DNA of 64,000 bases from Pseudoalteromonas sp. G4 (GTDB lineage Bacteria > Pseudomonadota > Gammaproteobacteria > Enterobacterales > Alteromonadaceae), in the NCBI RefSeq assembly GCF_028875915.1, contig NZ_JAPEHW010000006.1, positions 1 to 64,000 of the forward strand. The letters run 5' to 3'. Under the pieces are notes generated by a model. It made no database searches. It was not told the origin of the DNA and saw only the letters and a list, made by a program, of their open reading frames with translations. This document shows, in pieces, positions 9,660-19,697 of the stretch. Each line of letters starts with the position of its first letter. The first letter of the stretch is position 1. The translations under genes were made by a program, and so were the position numbers.

Positions 9660-12141
9660 TTAGAGTAACTGTATTTTCAACAGTTTAAATGTTGTTTTAC
9701 CGCTTGGACTTGTGATCTCAATAGTGAGATTTGCAGTAGCTGGTTGATCGTCTTCTGCAAGCGTATTTTTCAAATCAAAGCTGATGCTTTGTCCGCCAAA
9801 TACATTTTTAGCTCTTGCAGTTGATATAGATACATTAGCATCAATGTCAGCTTGGCTAATTGGATTTGGGGTTCCAGTCGTATTACCAACAGTAAAACTT
9901 GTCTGGCCAACTAGTTCACCTTCATCGGTCGCAATAGACACTGTTGAGTTTAATGGCAGCGTTTGCATTGCTGTATCAGCAAAATATAAAGTGTAGGCTT
10001 GGCTAGATGCTCTTGCAATCGCAGTTGGTGTTAACGTATTGCTGTTATCTGCAATTAGCCTTTCACTGCCCGTTGTTTCATACAGTGCCCATTTACTTGC
10101 GCCACTTGCCATAATAAGTACTAATGACTTACGCACATTTATTAAACTTTGCGCTGCACATAAATCGCCAGAACACTGCGGGCCATTAAACTTATCATCA
10201 GCGCTCGCAAATACTTTATTGTTATCAAAGTCGATAAAGGTTTCGCCTTGATCGTATTGGTCGTTTTCATTGTCATCGCGCCATGCTTCTGACATATCAA
10301 TAAAACCAGATGGTAAGTATTGTGCACGACCGAAGCCACTTGATACCTCGTTATTTACGACAGGATTACCATCTTGATTATCAAAAAGGTTATTACCATT
10401 AGTATCGAAGAAGGTCTCATGGCCAATGGCGGTTGCGAGAATAGTAGATCTATGGTTAAACACGCGAGGTTCACTACTTTGCCAAGTAACAGAACATGAG
10501 CCATTAGTTGTTTGACAGCTTGGCTCTATTTGACCACCTTCCGTGGTAAAATTAACCGTTGTGCCATCAGGCACAGGGTTATTAAAGCTATCAGCTAACC
10601 AAGCTGTAATTTCCGTTGTAACGCCATTGATACTGTTGCTTTCCGGATTAAGAACCGCAGCTGAAAGCGAAATACTGTTTTGATCGGCAAGACCTGTATT
10701 AACCGAGAGCAAATCAGATTGACTAATAATCTCAACACTTTCGCCTGCATCGTTTGTAGTCGTCGCACTGGCTGTAACACGCACAGATGTTGGTACCGTG
10801 CCCGAAATAACTTTTGTACTGACTTCACCTTGTGAATTAGTGATGGCTGTTTTTGGTGACACTTCTAATCCACCAACATCGGTACTTGCACTAAAATTCA
10901 CTGGCTGTTGGGCTAATAAATTTCCTTGCTTGCCACCCAACGCCGCCAGTACCTTTAAGCACAATTGAGTTAGGTTCTGCTGAAACAAACTCAATGGCAC
11001 CGAGTGCTTCACCTAATAAGTTGATATCTTGTGTTAAGATAATATTGCTGCCGTTTACTGTTACGCTTGCAATGATTTGGTCTTGATTACCATTGGCGCC
11101 AGCACAGCTGATATCTTTATAAGTTGAATTGGCTTCGCCGTTGATAGTAAGTACTTGCTCATCAATATTAGCTTTGCTGTTTAGCACGCAGTTAGAGCTA
11201 AAGTTAACCGCAGTGGGTGTTGTAATAACTTGCTCATTTTCATCAACTAAAACTAACGATAAACCAAGTGTACCGCCCGCCGCTAAATCGACGCTGCCGT
11301 CACTTTGACGCGCAACACTCAGTTTCAATTGGTTAGCAACAAAATTACCATCGTTATCAAAGTAACCAACTTGTACTACAGGTGTTTCGATATCATCGGC
11401 ACTGAGTACTTGGTAATTAATCTGTGAGCTAACACTATTGCTCTCATCTAATTGATAAGTAGCAACGGCTGTTGCAGCACCTATTTGGCTATCACTTGCT
11501 AATGTGAGTAATACATTTGCATTGCCATTTGTGTCAGTAAGCCAAGAGCTTGTATTAAGCTCACCTATTTCAGCTGTAAAGCGAATAGGCTGATTACTAA
11601 TCGGGTTATTTTCTTTATCAACCAAGTTTGCCTTCAAGGTAATTACTTCACCTTGTTTTGCGCTATTAATCGCAGCATCTCCAACAAAACTTGAGAGTGA
11701 TACAACTGGTAACGTGGTTGTTTGATTGGTGTCTCGCAAAAATTCAAAACTTGCACTGTCGCTGGCACCTTGCGAACTCGCAGTAACATCGGCTGCGCCT
11801 ATATCAGAACTAGAACTGGTAAGCAGAACTTGGGCAACACCATCAGAATTTGTTAGTTTGCTACTTGGCGAGAGTGAGCCTAAAGGAGTTTCAAAAGTGA
11901 CACTGGTGTTTACAACCGCTGCGTTATTTTTACTTAAATAGGCTTCAATACAAAAAGTAGAACCAGCAACAAGCGAAGGTGATGTCATTGCTTGGCAATT
12001 TTCATCAAGCACAGAGACAGCAACTAAGGTTGGCGCATCTGGGTCGGGTGGTGTGACTTCTTCATTTTTGCCTGAAGAGCCGTTACACGCTGCAAGCGCA
12101 GATGCAGTAAGTAAAATACTAAGTTGCCTTATTGTGCTCAT
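9660..12141 (-). pseudogene. Ig-like-repeat (invasin/BIG_1 type) surface lipoprotein, frameshifted
   Basis: The N terminus MSTIRQLSILLTASALAAC is a lipoprotein signal peptide (lipobox LAAC), followed by a G/S/P linker and repeated bacterial Ig-like domains with the recurrent DTNGNANVLLT / NSDGVAQVLLT signature. The C-terminal part has Asp/Asn-rich segments (DTNGNNLFDNQDGN, DDNENDQYDQGE) resembling calcium-binding loops. The first frame (12141 to 10891) is lost near 10930-10945; a second frame resumes with GKQGNLLAQQPVNFSAS, a typical BIG repeat continuation, and ends at 9660. A short deletion, not a multiple of three, is the simplest explanation. Probably an outer-membrane adhesin-like protein. 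Good Shine-Dalgarno AAGGA upstream. Confidence 0.75.
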
Positions 12142-12169
12142 GCTTATCCTTAACCGTTGCTGTTGGTTT

Positions 12170-12700
12170 TTATTGTGTGATTACCTGCTTTAAACACTGG
12201 AAAATTTCGCGGTAAGCTTTTGCTGGCTTGTTCGCTTCTTTTTCTTTTTTCGCTTGGCGTGTTAATTGGCGTAATCTTTGTCTATCGAGTTCTGGATATT
12301 CAGATACTAACTCATTGATCTTATTGTCGCCAACTTCAATTAGCTCATCACGAATATGCTCTAATTTATGAAATAGCACATTACCTTGTGCATGCTTGTT
12401 TTTTAGGATATCTACCGCTTTGGTGATCTCTTCAATATTGGTCGCTAGGCGTAAACACTTAGCAATATAGTTTAAGTGTCTGCGGTAAGCTTCGGTTTTT
12501 TCTTTGAGGCGATCAGCAAGCTCCATTGCCTCAATCAATTCTTCATTGAGCGGAATTGTTTTTCGCTGCTTTTTACTTAGCGCAGCAATATCAGCACCAA
12601 GTTCATGTAATTCTTTCGCATCACGCTTTAATTCAGCACGCGATACATAAATAATTTCTTCCTCTGGCGTATCGAAATCAACTTTGTTCTTTTTGGCCAT
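12170..12700 (-). CDS. darP: Ribosome biogenesis factor DarP (YjgA)
   Basis: DarP (YjgA, DUF615) binds late 50S precursors and helps dimer-free maturation of the peptidyl-transferase region. The 176-aa, all-helical and highly charged protein shows the family features: acidic N terminus DFDTPEEEIIYVSRAELKRD, a central IPLNEELIEAMELADRLK, and the C-terminal LDRQRLRQLTRQAKKE. Start ATG preceded by GGAG. Lies divergent to pmbA, a conserved neighbourhood. Confidence 0.93.
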   Translation of the reverse strand: MAKKNKVDFDTPEEEIIYVSRAELKRDAKELHELGADIAALSKKQRKTIPLNEELIEAMELADRLKEKTEAYRRHLNYIAKCLRLATNIEEITKAVDILKNKHAQGNVLFHKLEHIRDELIEVGDNKINELVSEYPELDRQRLRQLTRQAKKEKEANKPAKAYREIFQCLKQVITQ

Positions 12701-12871
12701 GGTGTCTCCACAAATTAATATTGTTACGTCGATTACTGCAATTGGTGTGAAACCAAAAGGTAAATACGTAATTTCTTTATATTATACGTGAAAAATACGC
12801 TGTGATGCTCTGCCTTATGACGCTATTTTTGATATGCTTAAAAAAATAGTTAAATTTAAGCTCAATTCCTT

Positions 12872-14221
12872 ATGCACGCAGATTCAAACGATCCAATTTT
12901 TCAGCGCCTTGACGAAGTTAAACAGGCAGTGAGCGAAGCGCTCGATTATGCAAAACAGTTAGGTGCAAGCTCTGCTGAAGCGGCGATGTCGAGCACATCT
13001 GGTTTGTCAGTATCAACACGTTTAGGCGAAGTTGAAACGATAGAATACAACCAAGATGGTGCGCTGGGCATTAGCGTTTATGTTGGTAATAAAAAAGGGT
13101 CTGCATCTACTGCTGATTTAAGTGCCGATGCACTTAAAACAGTGGTTGCTAAGGCGGTAGAAATTGCAAAGTATACTTCTGAAGACCCATGCAATGGGGT
13201 TGCAGATAAAGAGCTACTTGATTTTGCGCCGCTTGATTTAGATTTATATCATCCTTGGCAGGTGTCTGCTGAACAGGGAATAGAGTTGTGTAAACAAGCT
13301 GAAAGTGCAGCAATGCAATTTGATAAGCGTATTTCTAACTCTGATGGTGCTAGTTTCTCAAGTCATAATGGATTACGTGTTTATGGTAATAGTTATGGTC
13401 AGCTTATAGGTTTTCCACGTAGTCGTCATAGCATCAGTTGTATGGTGATTGGCGAAGAAAATGGCATGATGCAGCGTGATTCTGCTTATACCATTGCTCG
13501 TAAGCAAGATGGACTTCGCAGCGCCCAAAGCGTTGGTATTGAAGCTGCAGAAGAGACTATTGCTCGTTTAAACTGCCGTCGTATTCCTACCGGTAAATAC
13601 CCGGTAGTTTTCCGTGCCGATATTGCAAGTTCACTGTTTGGCCACTTAGTTTCAGCGATTGGCGGTGGCGCGTTATATCGCAAATCAAGCTTCTTGTTAG
13701 ATAGCTTATGCACACAAGTGTTTAGTAAGCATGTCAATATTGAGGAGCGTCCACACATTTTAGGCGGGTTAGCTTCGTCCTCTGTGGACAGTGAAGGGGT
13801 TAAAACCATCGACCGCGAAATAATTAAAGATGGTGAATTACAAACCTATTTACTAGCAAGTTATGCGTCACGTAAATTAGGTATGCAAGCAACAGGTCAT
13901 GCTGGTGGTATTCACAACTGGTTAGTTGAAGCGTCACATCAAGATTTAAAAACAGTGCTAAATGAAATGGGCACGGGTTTACTTGTTACAGAGGTGATGG
14001 GACAAGGCGTAAATATTGTAACGGGTGATTACTCACGAGGCGCAGCTGGTTTTTGGGTAGAAAATGGTGAAATTCAGTACCCAGTAAGTGAAGTAACAAT
14101 TGCTGGCAACTTAAAAGATATGTTCTTAAAAATTGCAGCAATTGGTGGAGATGTTGACTTACGCGGCAGTATTCAGACTGGTTCTGTATTAATCGAAAAT
14201 ATGTCGATTGCAGGCGAATAA
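12872..14221 (+). CDS. pmbA: PmbA (TldE), metalloprotease partner of TldD
   Basis: PmbA/TldE (449 aa) is the non-catalytic half of the TldD-TldE complex needed for microcin B17 leader removal and other peptide processing. Recognisable blocks include GALGISVYVGNKKGSAST, ISNSDGASFSS and the C-terminal VTIAGNLKDMFLKI with GSVLIENMSIAGE. Length is normal and the frame intact, in contrast to tldD. No strong Shine-Dalgarno is seen before the chosen ATG. Confidence 0.95.
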   Translation: MHADSNDPIFQRLDEVKQAVSEALDYAKQLGASSAEAAMSSTSGLSVSTRLGEVETIEYNQDGALGISVYVGNKKGSASTADLSADALKTVVAKAVEIAKYTSEDPCNGVADKELLDFAPLDLDLYHPWQVSAEQGIELCKQAESAAMQFDKRISNSDGASFSSHNGLRVYGNSYGQLIGFPRSRHSISCMVIGEENGMMQRDSAYTIARKQDGLRSAQSVGIEAAEETIARLNCRRIPTGKYPVVFRADIASSLFGHLVSAIGGGALYRKSSFLLDSLCTQVFSKHVNIEERPHILGGLASSSVDSEGVKTIDREIIKDGELQTYLLASYASRKLGMQATGHAGGIHNWLVEASHQDLKTVLNEMGTGLLVTEVMGQGVNIVTGDYSRGAAGFWVENGEIQYPVSEVTIAGNLKDMFLKIAAIGGDVDLRGSIQTGSVLIENMSIAGE

Positions 14222-14226
14222 TTACC

Positions 14227-14967
14227 TTACCAATATTGCTCAACAGTAATATTACCAGGCTTTGCACGGCGATTTCGTGTAAAGCCTAAGTCTAATAAAA
14301 TCTGAGTGGTTTCTTTTACCATTTCAGGATTACCACACAGCATAAACTGGCTGTTTTCAGGTGATGCCTCTACTCCAACATAATTAAATAGCGTTTTTGA
14401 TGTAAGAGCGCTGGTGATCCGCCCAGATAAGCCGTCCGTTATGGTTTCTTGGCTGACCATAGGTACGAATGTGAGAGGATGAGATTGGCAAGTGCTAACT
14501 ATGAGTTCTTGATATACAAGATCTTCTTTTTTACGCACACCGTGAACTAAAATAACTTTTTCAAACTTTTGCCAGAGCTCTGGATCACCGAGCATAGATA
14601 AAAAAGGCCCAATGGCCGTACCTGTTGAAAGTAGCCATAGGTATTTAGACGATGGTACTTCATCCAGGGTAAAAAAACCGGAAGCTTGTTCTGCAACGTG
14701 AACCGTTTCCCCAATGGATAATTCAGATAAGGGTGGTGATAACAAACCATCTTGCACAGTGACTAGCAAAAATTCATGTAACTCAGATTGTGAAGGGGTA
14801 TTTACAAAGGAATATGCGCGGGCAATTTTTTTATCTTCAATTGTCATGGCAAGTTTAGTAAATTGCCCAGCTTTATAACTTGGCAATGGTGCACTAAGCG
14901 TTAGGCTGAATAATTTTTGATTCCACCATTTTATGTCTGTTACTGTGCCATCGATCCAATTTGCCAT
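14227..14967 (-). CDS. fpr: Ferredoxin/flavodoxin-NADP(+) reductase
   Basis: FAD enzyme of 246 aa that passes electrons from NADPH to ferredoxin or flavodoxin. The FAD-binding motif RAYSFVNTPSQ, the NADP-binding STGTAIGPFLSML and the C-terminal MLCGNPEMV, ending in the family-typical VEQYW, are all present. Convergent with pmbA, only 5 bases between stops. Divergent from the EamA gene. Confidence 0.93.
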   Translation of the reverse strand: MANWIDGTVTDIKWWNQKLFSLTLSAPLPSYKAGQFTKLAMTIEDKKIARAYSFVNTPSQSELHEFLLVTVQDGLLSPPLSELSIGETVHVAEQASGFFTLDEVPSSKYLWLLSTGTAIGPFLSMLGDPELWQKFEKVILVHGVRKKEDLVYQELIVSTCQSHPLTFVPMVSQETITDGLSGRITSALTSKTLFNYVGVEASPENSQFMLCGNPEMVKETTQILLDLGFTRNRRAKPGNITVEQYW

Positions 14968-15054
14968 TTCTATTCCTTAAAAACTTATTTAGGGTTAGTT
15001 TAACTGTGGCAGTTAAATTTAAAATTTCAATTTAAATTATTCAGAGGAAATAAG

Positions 15055-15902
15055 ATGTTAGGCGAAGTTGCTGCATTGGCAGCATTAGTCATCACTTTAG
15101 TGCGTTACAGCTTAATTTGATTAAAGGTATTTTCGCTTCTTCTCTGATGTTGATAACCCTACCTTTATTACCCGAAGTAAATTTTGAGTTATCACAGCAA
15201 CATATGATTATTTTATTGCTATCGGGAGTCATCGGGATCGCCATTGGCGATAGTGCCTATTTTGCCTCTTTAAAGCGGATCGGGGTGAATAAAACTTTAT
15301 TACTTGAATCCATTGCGCCACCGCTTTCAGGTATTTTAGCTGTTTTGCTACTTGGTAGTTTATTGAGTTGGCAAAGCTGGCTAGGTGTATTGGTTACAAC
15401 ATTTGCTGTGGCATTAGTGGTGATGCAACCAGAAGAAAATAAGCAAGCGGTGAATGCATCGGGTATTGGGTTTGGATTATTGGCAAGTGTGTGCCAGGCA
15501 ACGGGTGTAGTTATTTCACACTATGCACTTGTTGCAGGTGATATAGAGCCATTGTTAGGAGCTTTATTGCGTTTAGTTGCAGGTATTAGTGCTATACTTG
15601 TTATGTTGGTGCTGTTTAAGCGTAAAGAGTTCTTTGCTATAGCTGGTGGCTTTCGTAAATTAGCCAGCCGCGAATTTGCTTTGTTGTTGCTTGCCATTAT
15701 TGTAGGTACATTTTTAACACTTTGGTTGCAGCAAGTTGCTTTGAAATATGCCAACCCTGCTGTAGCGCAAACATTAATTGCTACATCGCCTTTATTTATT
15801 TTGTTTTTCGCTATCGTTAAAGGGCAAGTTCCTTCAACAAAAACAATTATTGGCACACTACTGGCGATAGTGGGTATATCGTTATTTTTTATTTTCCGAT
15901 AA
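15055..15902 (+). pseudogene. EamA/DMT-family membrane transporter, frameshifted near the N terminus
   Basis: Start ATG at 15055 has a good AGAGGA Shine-Dalgarno and opens MLGEVAALAALV, a typical EamA N terminus, but this frame stops after 21 codons. Around 15090 the second frame takes over as HHFSALQLNLIKGIFAS, exactly what follows the first hairpin of EamA proteins, and runs on through about nine further membrane segments with two EamA repeats. The portion expected between (LWA..SLIY..KLG in relatives) is missing, so a deletion that is not a multiple of three is inferred. The solute is unknown. Confidence 0.78.
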
Positions 15903-15910
15903 GCGAAAAA

Positions 15911-15934
15911 AAGGTGGCAACTGCCACCTTTTTT
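15911..15934. terminator. Bidirectional terminator between EamA gene and S41 protease
   Basis: AAGGTGGCA-AC-TGCCACCTT hairpin (15911-15930) with A run on its left and T run on its right, sitting between two convergent genes. Confidence 0.88.
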
Positions 15935-15947
15935 CTTTCTACTGGCG

Positions 15948-17567
15948 TTACTTTGTCGCCTCTTTTATTGGCGTGATAATCGCATTATTTTCAATCATCT
16001 GTTCAAAACGATTATTTGGCACATGTATGGCAGGTCCAGTGATTTGCTTACTTAGCCCAGCTTGTTTTACCGCTTTTGTCGCTTTTACTGTTGGGCAACT
16101 GCCAGTTTCCATATGATACAGTGCAGTTGATAACATGCCTTCTGAAATATCCCCCATTGGACGAGTTAGGTCGTCGCTTACCGTACAGCCTTTAATTTCA
16201 GTTTGGAAATTTGGATTTTGCTTAGGAATAAAGCCATCTGAGTATTCACCAAAGCCTTTAGCATTTACACCGCTAAATTGAATAGTGAAATAGGTTGTAC
16301 TGCAGTTATCTGTTGGTACAAAACCATAAGGCTTGCCACAAGTTTGTCCACCTATTAACACCACATCAAGATCGATGCCCGCAAGACCATTGATCAGTGC
16401 TTCACTGGCAGAGCAAGTTGAGCCACTTGAAATCACATACACTTTGTTTAATGCAACCGTAGGTAAATCAACACCGGTAAAGCGGCTGTTATCCCAATCA
16501 ATTTCTTGATTATAAAAACCTAGCGCTTGATCTTCAGACCATTTACCATTGTATTTTAGGGTGTAGTAGTTGCGGTTATTGGTATTTACATCACCTGCAA
16601 TCATATAAGCTAATTGCGATGAGAGCGCGAGTAAACCACCACCGTTGTAGCGTAAGTCGACTACTAATTCACTAATATTTGCATTTCTAAATTCGGTAAA
16701 TTTTTCAATCAAATCAGTTTGTGCATCGGCAATGCTAAAGGTATCAAATTGGATGTAACCAACGGTTTTGCCATCATGTACAAAAGTATTCGTCGCTTTA
16801 ACGGGAGCAAGTTCATAGCTGCCAGAGGTTACCGTTAGTGTTTTTTCTACCCCGAAGGTATCCTTCACTTTAATTGTATGCGTCTGACCATCATTTTGAG
16901 GGAATAAACCTGCATTTAAAGTATCGACATCATCGCCATTGATTAGATCAACACCATCCACTTCTAAAATTTGATCGCCACGATTAAAACCTGCAAGCGC
17001 AGCCGGTGAATTAGGTTCTCTTTGTACAACAAATAACTCTCGAGGTGGTGTGGTACTGCCGAAACGCCAACGAATGCCATAACCCGATGATGCACCGCCT
17101 TGAGTGCGCTCGCGGTATTCTGCGGTATCTTGGTAAAAATGGAAGTTATCTTTATCAGCACCTGAATCGGTTTTAGCGAAAGTTTTTAAAATTTCAAAAT
17201 AAGTTTGCGGTGTATCGTAGTTGGCAGGATCGACATCATCAACTTCGTTATACCAAAGGTAAGATTCATGGTTCCATGAGCGCAGCCACATTTTTTCATC
17301 AGTCAATGTACCCGCAGTATCTGTATAAACTTCGCCAGTGTATGGATCGGAACCTGTGCGAACAATTGCGCATTTATTTGCAAAATCTTCTTTTGCTTTA
17401 AACTCATTGGCAACCCATTGGTTGTCAGTACCACCTGTTGTTCCACCGCCAGTTGTACCACCATCAACAACTGTTTCACTGTCATTACTTGAGCTACCGC
17501 CACAAGCAGCCAGAATCGAGAACGATAATGCTAAGGTAATTCCTTTTTGCAATTTACTGAACTTCAT
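15948..17567 (-). CDS. S41-family (C-terminal processing) serine protease lipoprotein
   Basis: The 539-aa protein begins MKFSKLQKGITLALSFSILAACGG, a lipoprotein signal with lipobox LAAC, followed by a Gly/Thr linker. A PDZ-like domain lies near GSTTPPRELFVVQREPNSPA/LAGFNRGDQILEVDGVDL, then the S41 core with LVVDLRYNGGG and the nucleophile region SSGSTCSASEALING. An ATG two codons upstream (17573) is too close to the Shine-Dalgarno AAGGA; the ATG at 17567 has correct spacing. Family members degrade C-terminally unfolded or surface proteins; the substrate here is unknown. Confidence 0.87.
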   Translation of the reverse strand: MKFSKLQKGITLALSFSILAACGGSSSNDSETVVDGGTTGGGTTGGTDNQWVANEFKAKEDFANKCAIVRTGSDPYTGEVYTDTAGTLTDEKMWLRSWNHESYLWYNEVDDVDPANYDTPQTYFEILKTFAKTDSGADKDNFHFYQDTAEYRERTQGGASSGYGIRWRFGSTTPPRELFVVQREPNSPAALAGFNRGDQILEVDGVDLINGDDVDTLNAGLFPQNDGQTHTIKVKDTFGVEKTLTVTSGSYELAPVKATNTFVHDGKTVGYIQFDTFSIADAQTDLIEKFTEFRNANISELVVDLRYNGGGLLALSSQLAYMIAGDVNTNNRNYYTLKYNGKWSEDQALGFYNQEIDWDNSRFTGVDLPTVALNKVYVISSGSTCSASEALINGLAGIDLDVVLIGGQTCGKPYGFVPTDNCSTTYFTIQFSGVNAKGFGEYSDGFIPKQNPNFQTEIKGCTVSDDLTRPMGDISEGMLSTALYHMETGSCPTVKATKAVKQAGLSKQITGPAIHVPNNRFEQMIENNAIITPIKEATK

Positions 17568-17770
17568 AAACATCTTCCTTTAATAAGATCGCAATTTATG
17601 ACATCAAATTACCAGAAGGTCAAAATAACAACAACTAATTACAGTTAACATTTGTAAAAGCCCATAAGGCATGGCGTAAACAGCTTGTACAAAAAACATT
17701 ATTAATTTGATCGCTTTTTATGCAAAAAGGTTCAATGCAAGGCTAGTAAAGGCGTGATCTAAGATCTCTC

Positions 17771-17786
17771 TCCACTTTTTTCCACT
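17771..17786 (-). promoter_or_regulatory. Possible second MraZ-box pair in inverted orientation
   Basis: CCACTTTTTTCCACT on the plus strand reads as GTGG-6-GTGG on the minus strand, with CCA at 17772 and 17782, i.e. the same 10-bp period as the mra operator 110 bases to the right. Either a second MraZ site facing the S41 protease gene or chance in AT-rich DNA. Confidence 0.35.
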
Positions 17787-17855
17787 AAATTCATCAACTT
17801 TGCTCTAGCCCTTATCAATAAAGGGCTTGCGAGAAAAATATTATTGTTACAATTC

Positions 17856-17928
17856 TTGACAAATACCTGTGTCAAGCCCTAGACTCTATCGTTGTGGAGA
17901 AAAGTGGTAAAAAATGGATCTCAGTGGA
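17856..17928 (+). promoter_or_regulatory. Pmra promoter with four 10-bp-spaced MraZ boxes
   Basis: TTGACA (17856-17861), an 18-base spacer and TAGACT (17880-17885) make a good sigma-70 promoter with a start near 17892. Directly downstream TGG recurs at 17895, 17905, 17915 and 17925, each GTGG or ATGG, a strict 10-bp direct repeat. MraZ in E. coli autoregulates by binding TGGG-type repeats with the same period just downstream of Pmra. The remaining 17574-17770 stretch shows no gene. Confidence 0.75.
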
Positions 17929-17959
17929 TCGGCACTAATAACAAAATGGGAACGCTTAC

Positions 17960-18418
17960 ATGTTTCGTGGCGCACATGCAATTAACCTCGATGATAAAGG
18001 ACGCTTGGCAATACCTACCAAGTTTCGTGCTTTATTGCAGGCAGATTGCGAAGGCCAATTAGTGTGCACAATTGATTTAAAAGATCCCTGCCTGTTGTTG
18101 TATCCATTAAGTGAATGGCAAGAAGTCGAACAAAAGCTTAGCCAGTTATCGAACATGGTTGAGGCTGAGCGTCGTGTTAAGCGTATTTTGCTAGGTAGTG
18201 CGATGGAATGTCAGCTCGACAAAAACGGTAGAATTTTATTGTCTTCTCCACTAAGAGCACATGCAGGGCTCAATAAAAAATTAATGCTAGTAGGTCAGTT
18301 GAATAAATTTGAGCTGTGGGACGAGGATACTTGGAATGAAAAACTTCAACAAGATATCGCCCAAGAGCAACAAAAAGATCTGACCGTTAGCGAACGACTT
18401 CAAGATTTCAATTTTTAA
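17960..18418 (+). CDS. mraZ: Transcriptional regulator MraZ
   Basis: First gene of the division and cell-wall cluster, a dodecameric-ring-type DNA-binding protein of 152 aa that represses its own operon. Two AbrB-like halves each carry the DxxxR motif ([13 protein letters not shown] near residue 11 and [13 protein letters not shown] near residue 92). Its probable operator repeats lie 30-65 bases upstream. Confidence 0.96.
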   Translation: MFRGAHAINLDDKGRLAIPTKFRALLQADCEGQLVCTIDLKDPCLLLYPLSEWQEVEQKLSQLSNMVEAERRVKRILLGSAMECQLDKNGRILLSSPLRAHAGLNKKLMLVGQLNKFELWDEDTWNEKLQQDIAQEQQKDLTVSERLQDFNF

Positions 18419-18435
18419 TAATAAATAGGCGCCCT

Positions 18436-19371
18436 ATGTCTCAAAGCCAACAACATATTTCCGTGTTACTCGATGAAACAATCGAGGCTTTAGATATAAA
18501 GCCAAATGGTATTTATATTGACGGTACCTTTGGCCGTGGCGGTCATTCAGGCGAAATCTTAAAACGTTTAGGTGAAAATGGTCGTTTAGTTGCGATAGAT
18601 CGCGACCCAACAGCAATTGAAGCCGCGAAAAAATTTGCAAATGATGCACGTTTTCAGATTGTGCATGATCGCTTTTCTAATATTCGTCAAGTAGCAGAAA
18701 ACCTGAATCTGTTGCATCAAGTAGATGGTATTTTGCTCGATATTGGTGTTTCTAGCCCACAGCTAGACGAAGCGGATCGCGGTTTTAGTTTTATGCACGA
18801 TGGTCCACTTGATATGCGAATGGATCCAAGCTCTGGCCGAAGTGCCGCAGAGTGGCTTCAGGAAGCTGAACTTGAAGATATTACTTTTGTGATTAAAAAA
18901 TATGGCGAAGAAAAGTTTGGTCGCCGTATTGCGACAAAAATTATTGAAACCCGTGATGAGACGCCAATTACCACTACAAGACAACTTGCAAAGTTAGTGG
19001 ATGAGGCTGTGCCTGTAAAAGATAAACATAAGCATCCGGCAACACGTACCTTTCAAGCTATTCGAATTTACATTAACAGTGAATTAGAAGAGATCACAAC
19101 GGCATTACAAGGCTCTCTTGATGTATTAAAGCAAGATGGTCGCCTTGCAGTGATTTCATTCCATTCACTTGAAGATCGTATTGTAAAACAGTTTGTAAAA
19201 AAACAGAGTAAAGGAGAGGCGGTACCAAGAGGCCTTCCTTTAACAGAAGATCAGCTTAATAAAAACCTAACGCTTAAAGCGATAGGAAAGGCTATAAAAC
19301 CAAGCGAGCAAGAAATAGCTCGCAATAGCCGTGCGCGCAGCTCCGTACTTAGGGTCGCCAAGAGGTTGTAG
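18436..19371 (+). CDS. rsmH: 16S rRNA (cytosine-1402 N4) methyltransferase RsmH (MraW)
   Basis: SAM-dependent methyltransferase of 311 aa modifying C1402 in the decoding centre. The SAM-binding motif [14 protein letters not shown] is at residues 29-42, followed by [20 protein letters not shown] and the C-terminal [14 protein letters not shown] characteristic of MraW. Its stop overlaps the ftsL GTG by one base. Confidence 0.97.
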   Translation: MSQSQQHISVLLDETIEALDIKPNGIYIDGTFGRGGHSGEILKRLGENGRLVAIDRDPTAIEAAKKFANDARFQIVHDRFSNIRQVAENLNLLHQVDGILLDIGVSSPQLDEADRGFSFMHDGPLDMRMDPSSGRSAAEWLQEAELEDITFVIKKYGEEKFGRRIATKIIETRDETPITTTRQLAKLVDEAVPVKDKHKHPATRTFQAIRIYINSELEEITTALQGSLDVLKQDGRLAVISFHSLEDRIVKQFVKKQSKGEAVPRGLPLTEDQLNKNLTLKAIGKAIKPSEQEIARNSRARSSVLRVAKRL

Positions 19372-19697
19372 TGGCTAGTAAAAATAATACGCGTCAGCCA
19401 AACCTTTTTATCGAGATCGCTAAGGGACTTTTTAGGGAGAAAGTCACTTTGGGGCTGCTTTTTTCTATTTTTGCATCGGCACTTGCCGTTGTGATGGTGA
19501 CTGATGCATCGCGTGCAGAAGTCATCAAACAGGATAAATTATTACAGCAAAAGGATGAGCTAGATTTGGCGTGGGGCTACTTAGTGGTAGAAAGTGAATT
19601 TTACGCACAACATGCCCGTGTTGAAGATATTGCCAAGAAAAAGCTCGATATGAAACGACCAGAACGCAAGGATGAAAAGCTGGTGGTACTGCCATGA
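19371..19697 (+). CDS. ftsL: Cell division protein FtsL
   Basis: Small bitopic divisome protein (108 aa) that forms a periplasmic coiled coil with FtsB and recruits FtsW-FtsI. One membrane segment (about residues 27-45) is followed by a heptad-rich stretch and the FtsL-like HARVEDIAKKKLDM. GTG start overlapping rsmH; overlaps ftsI by 4 bases. Confidence 0.93.
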   Translation: MASKNNTRQPNLFIEIAKGLFREKVTLGLLFSIFASALAVVMVTDASRAEVIKQDKLLQQKDELDLAWGYLVVESEFYAQHARVEDIAKKKLDMKRPERKDEKLVVLP

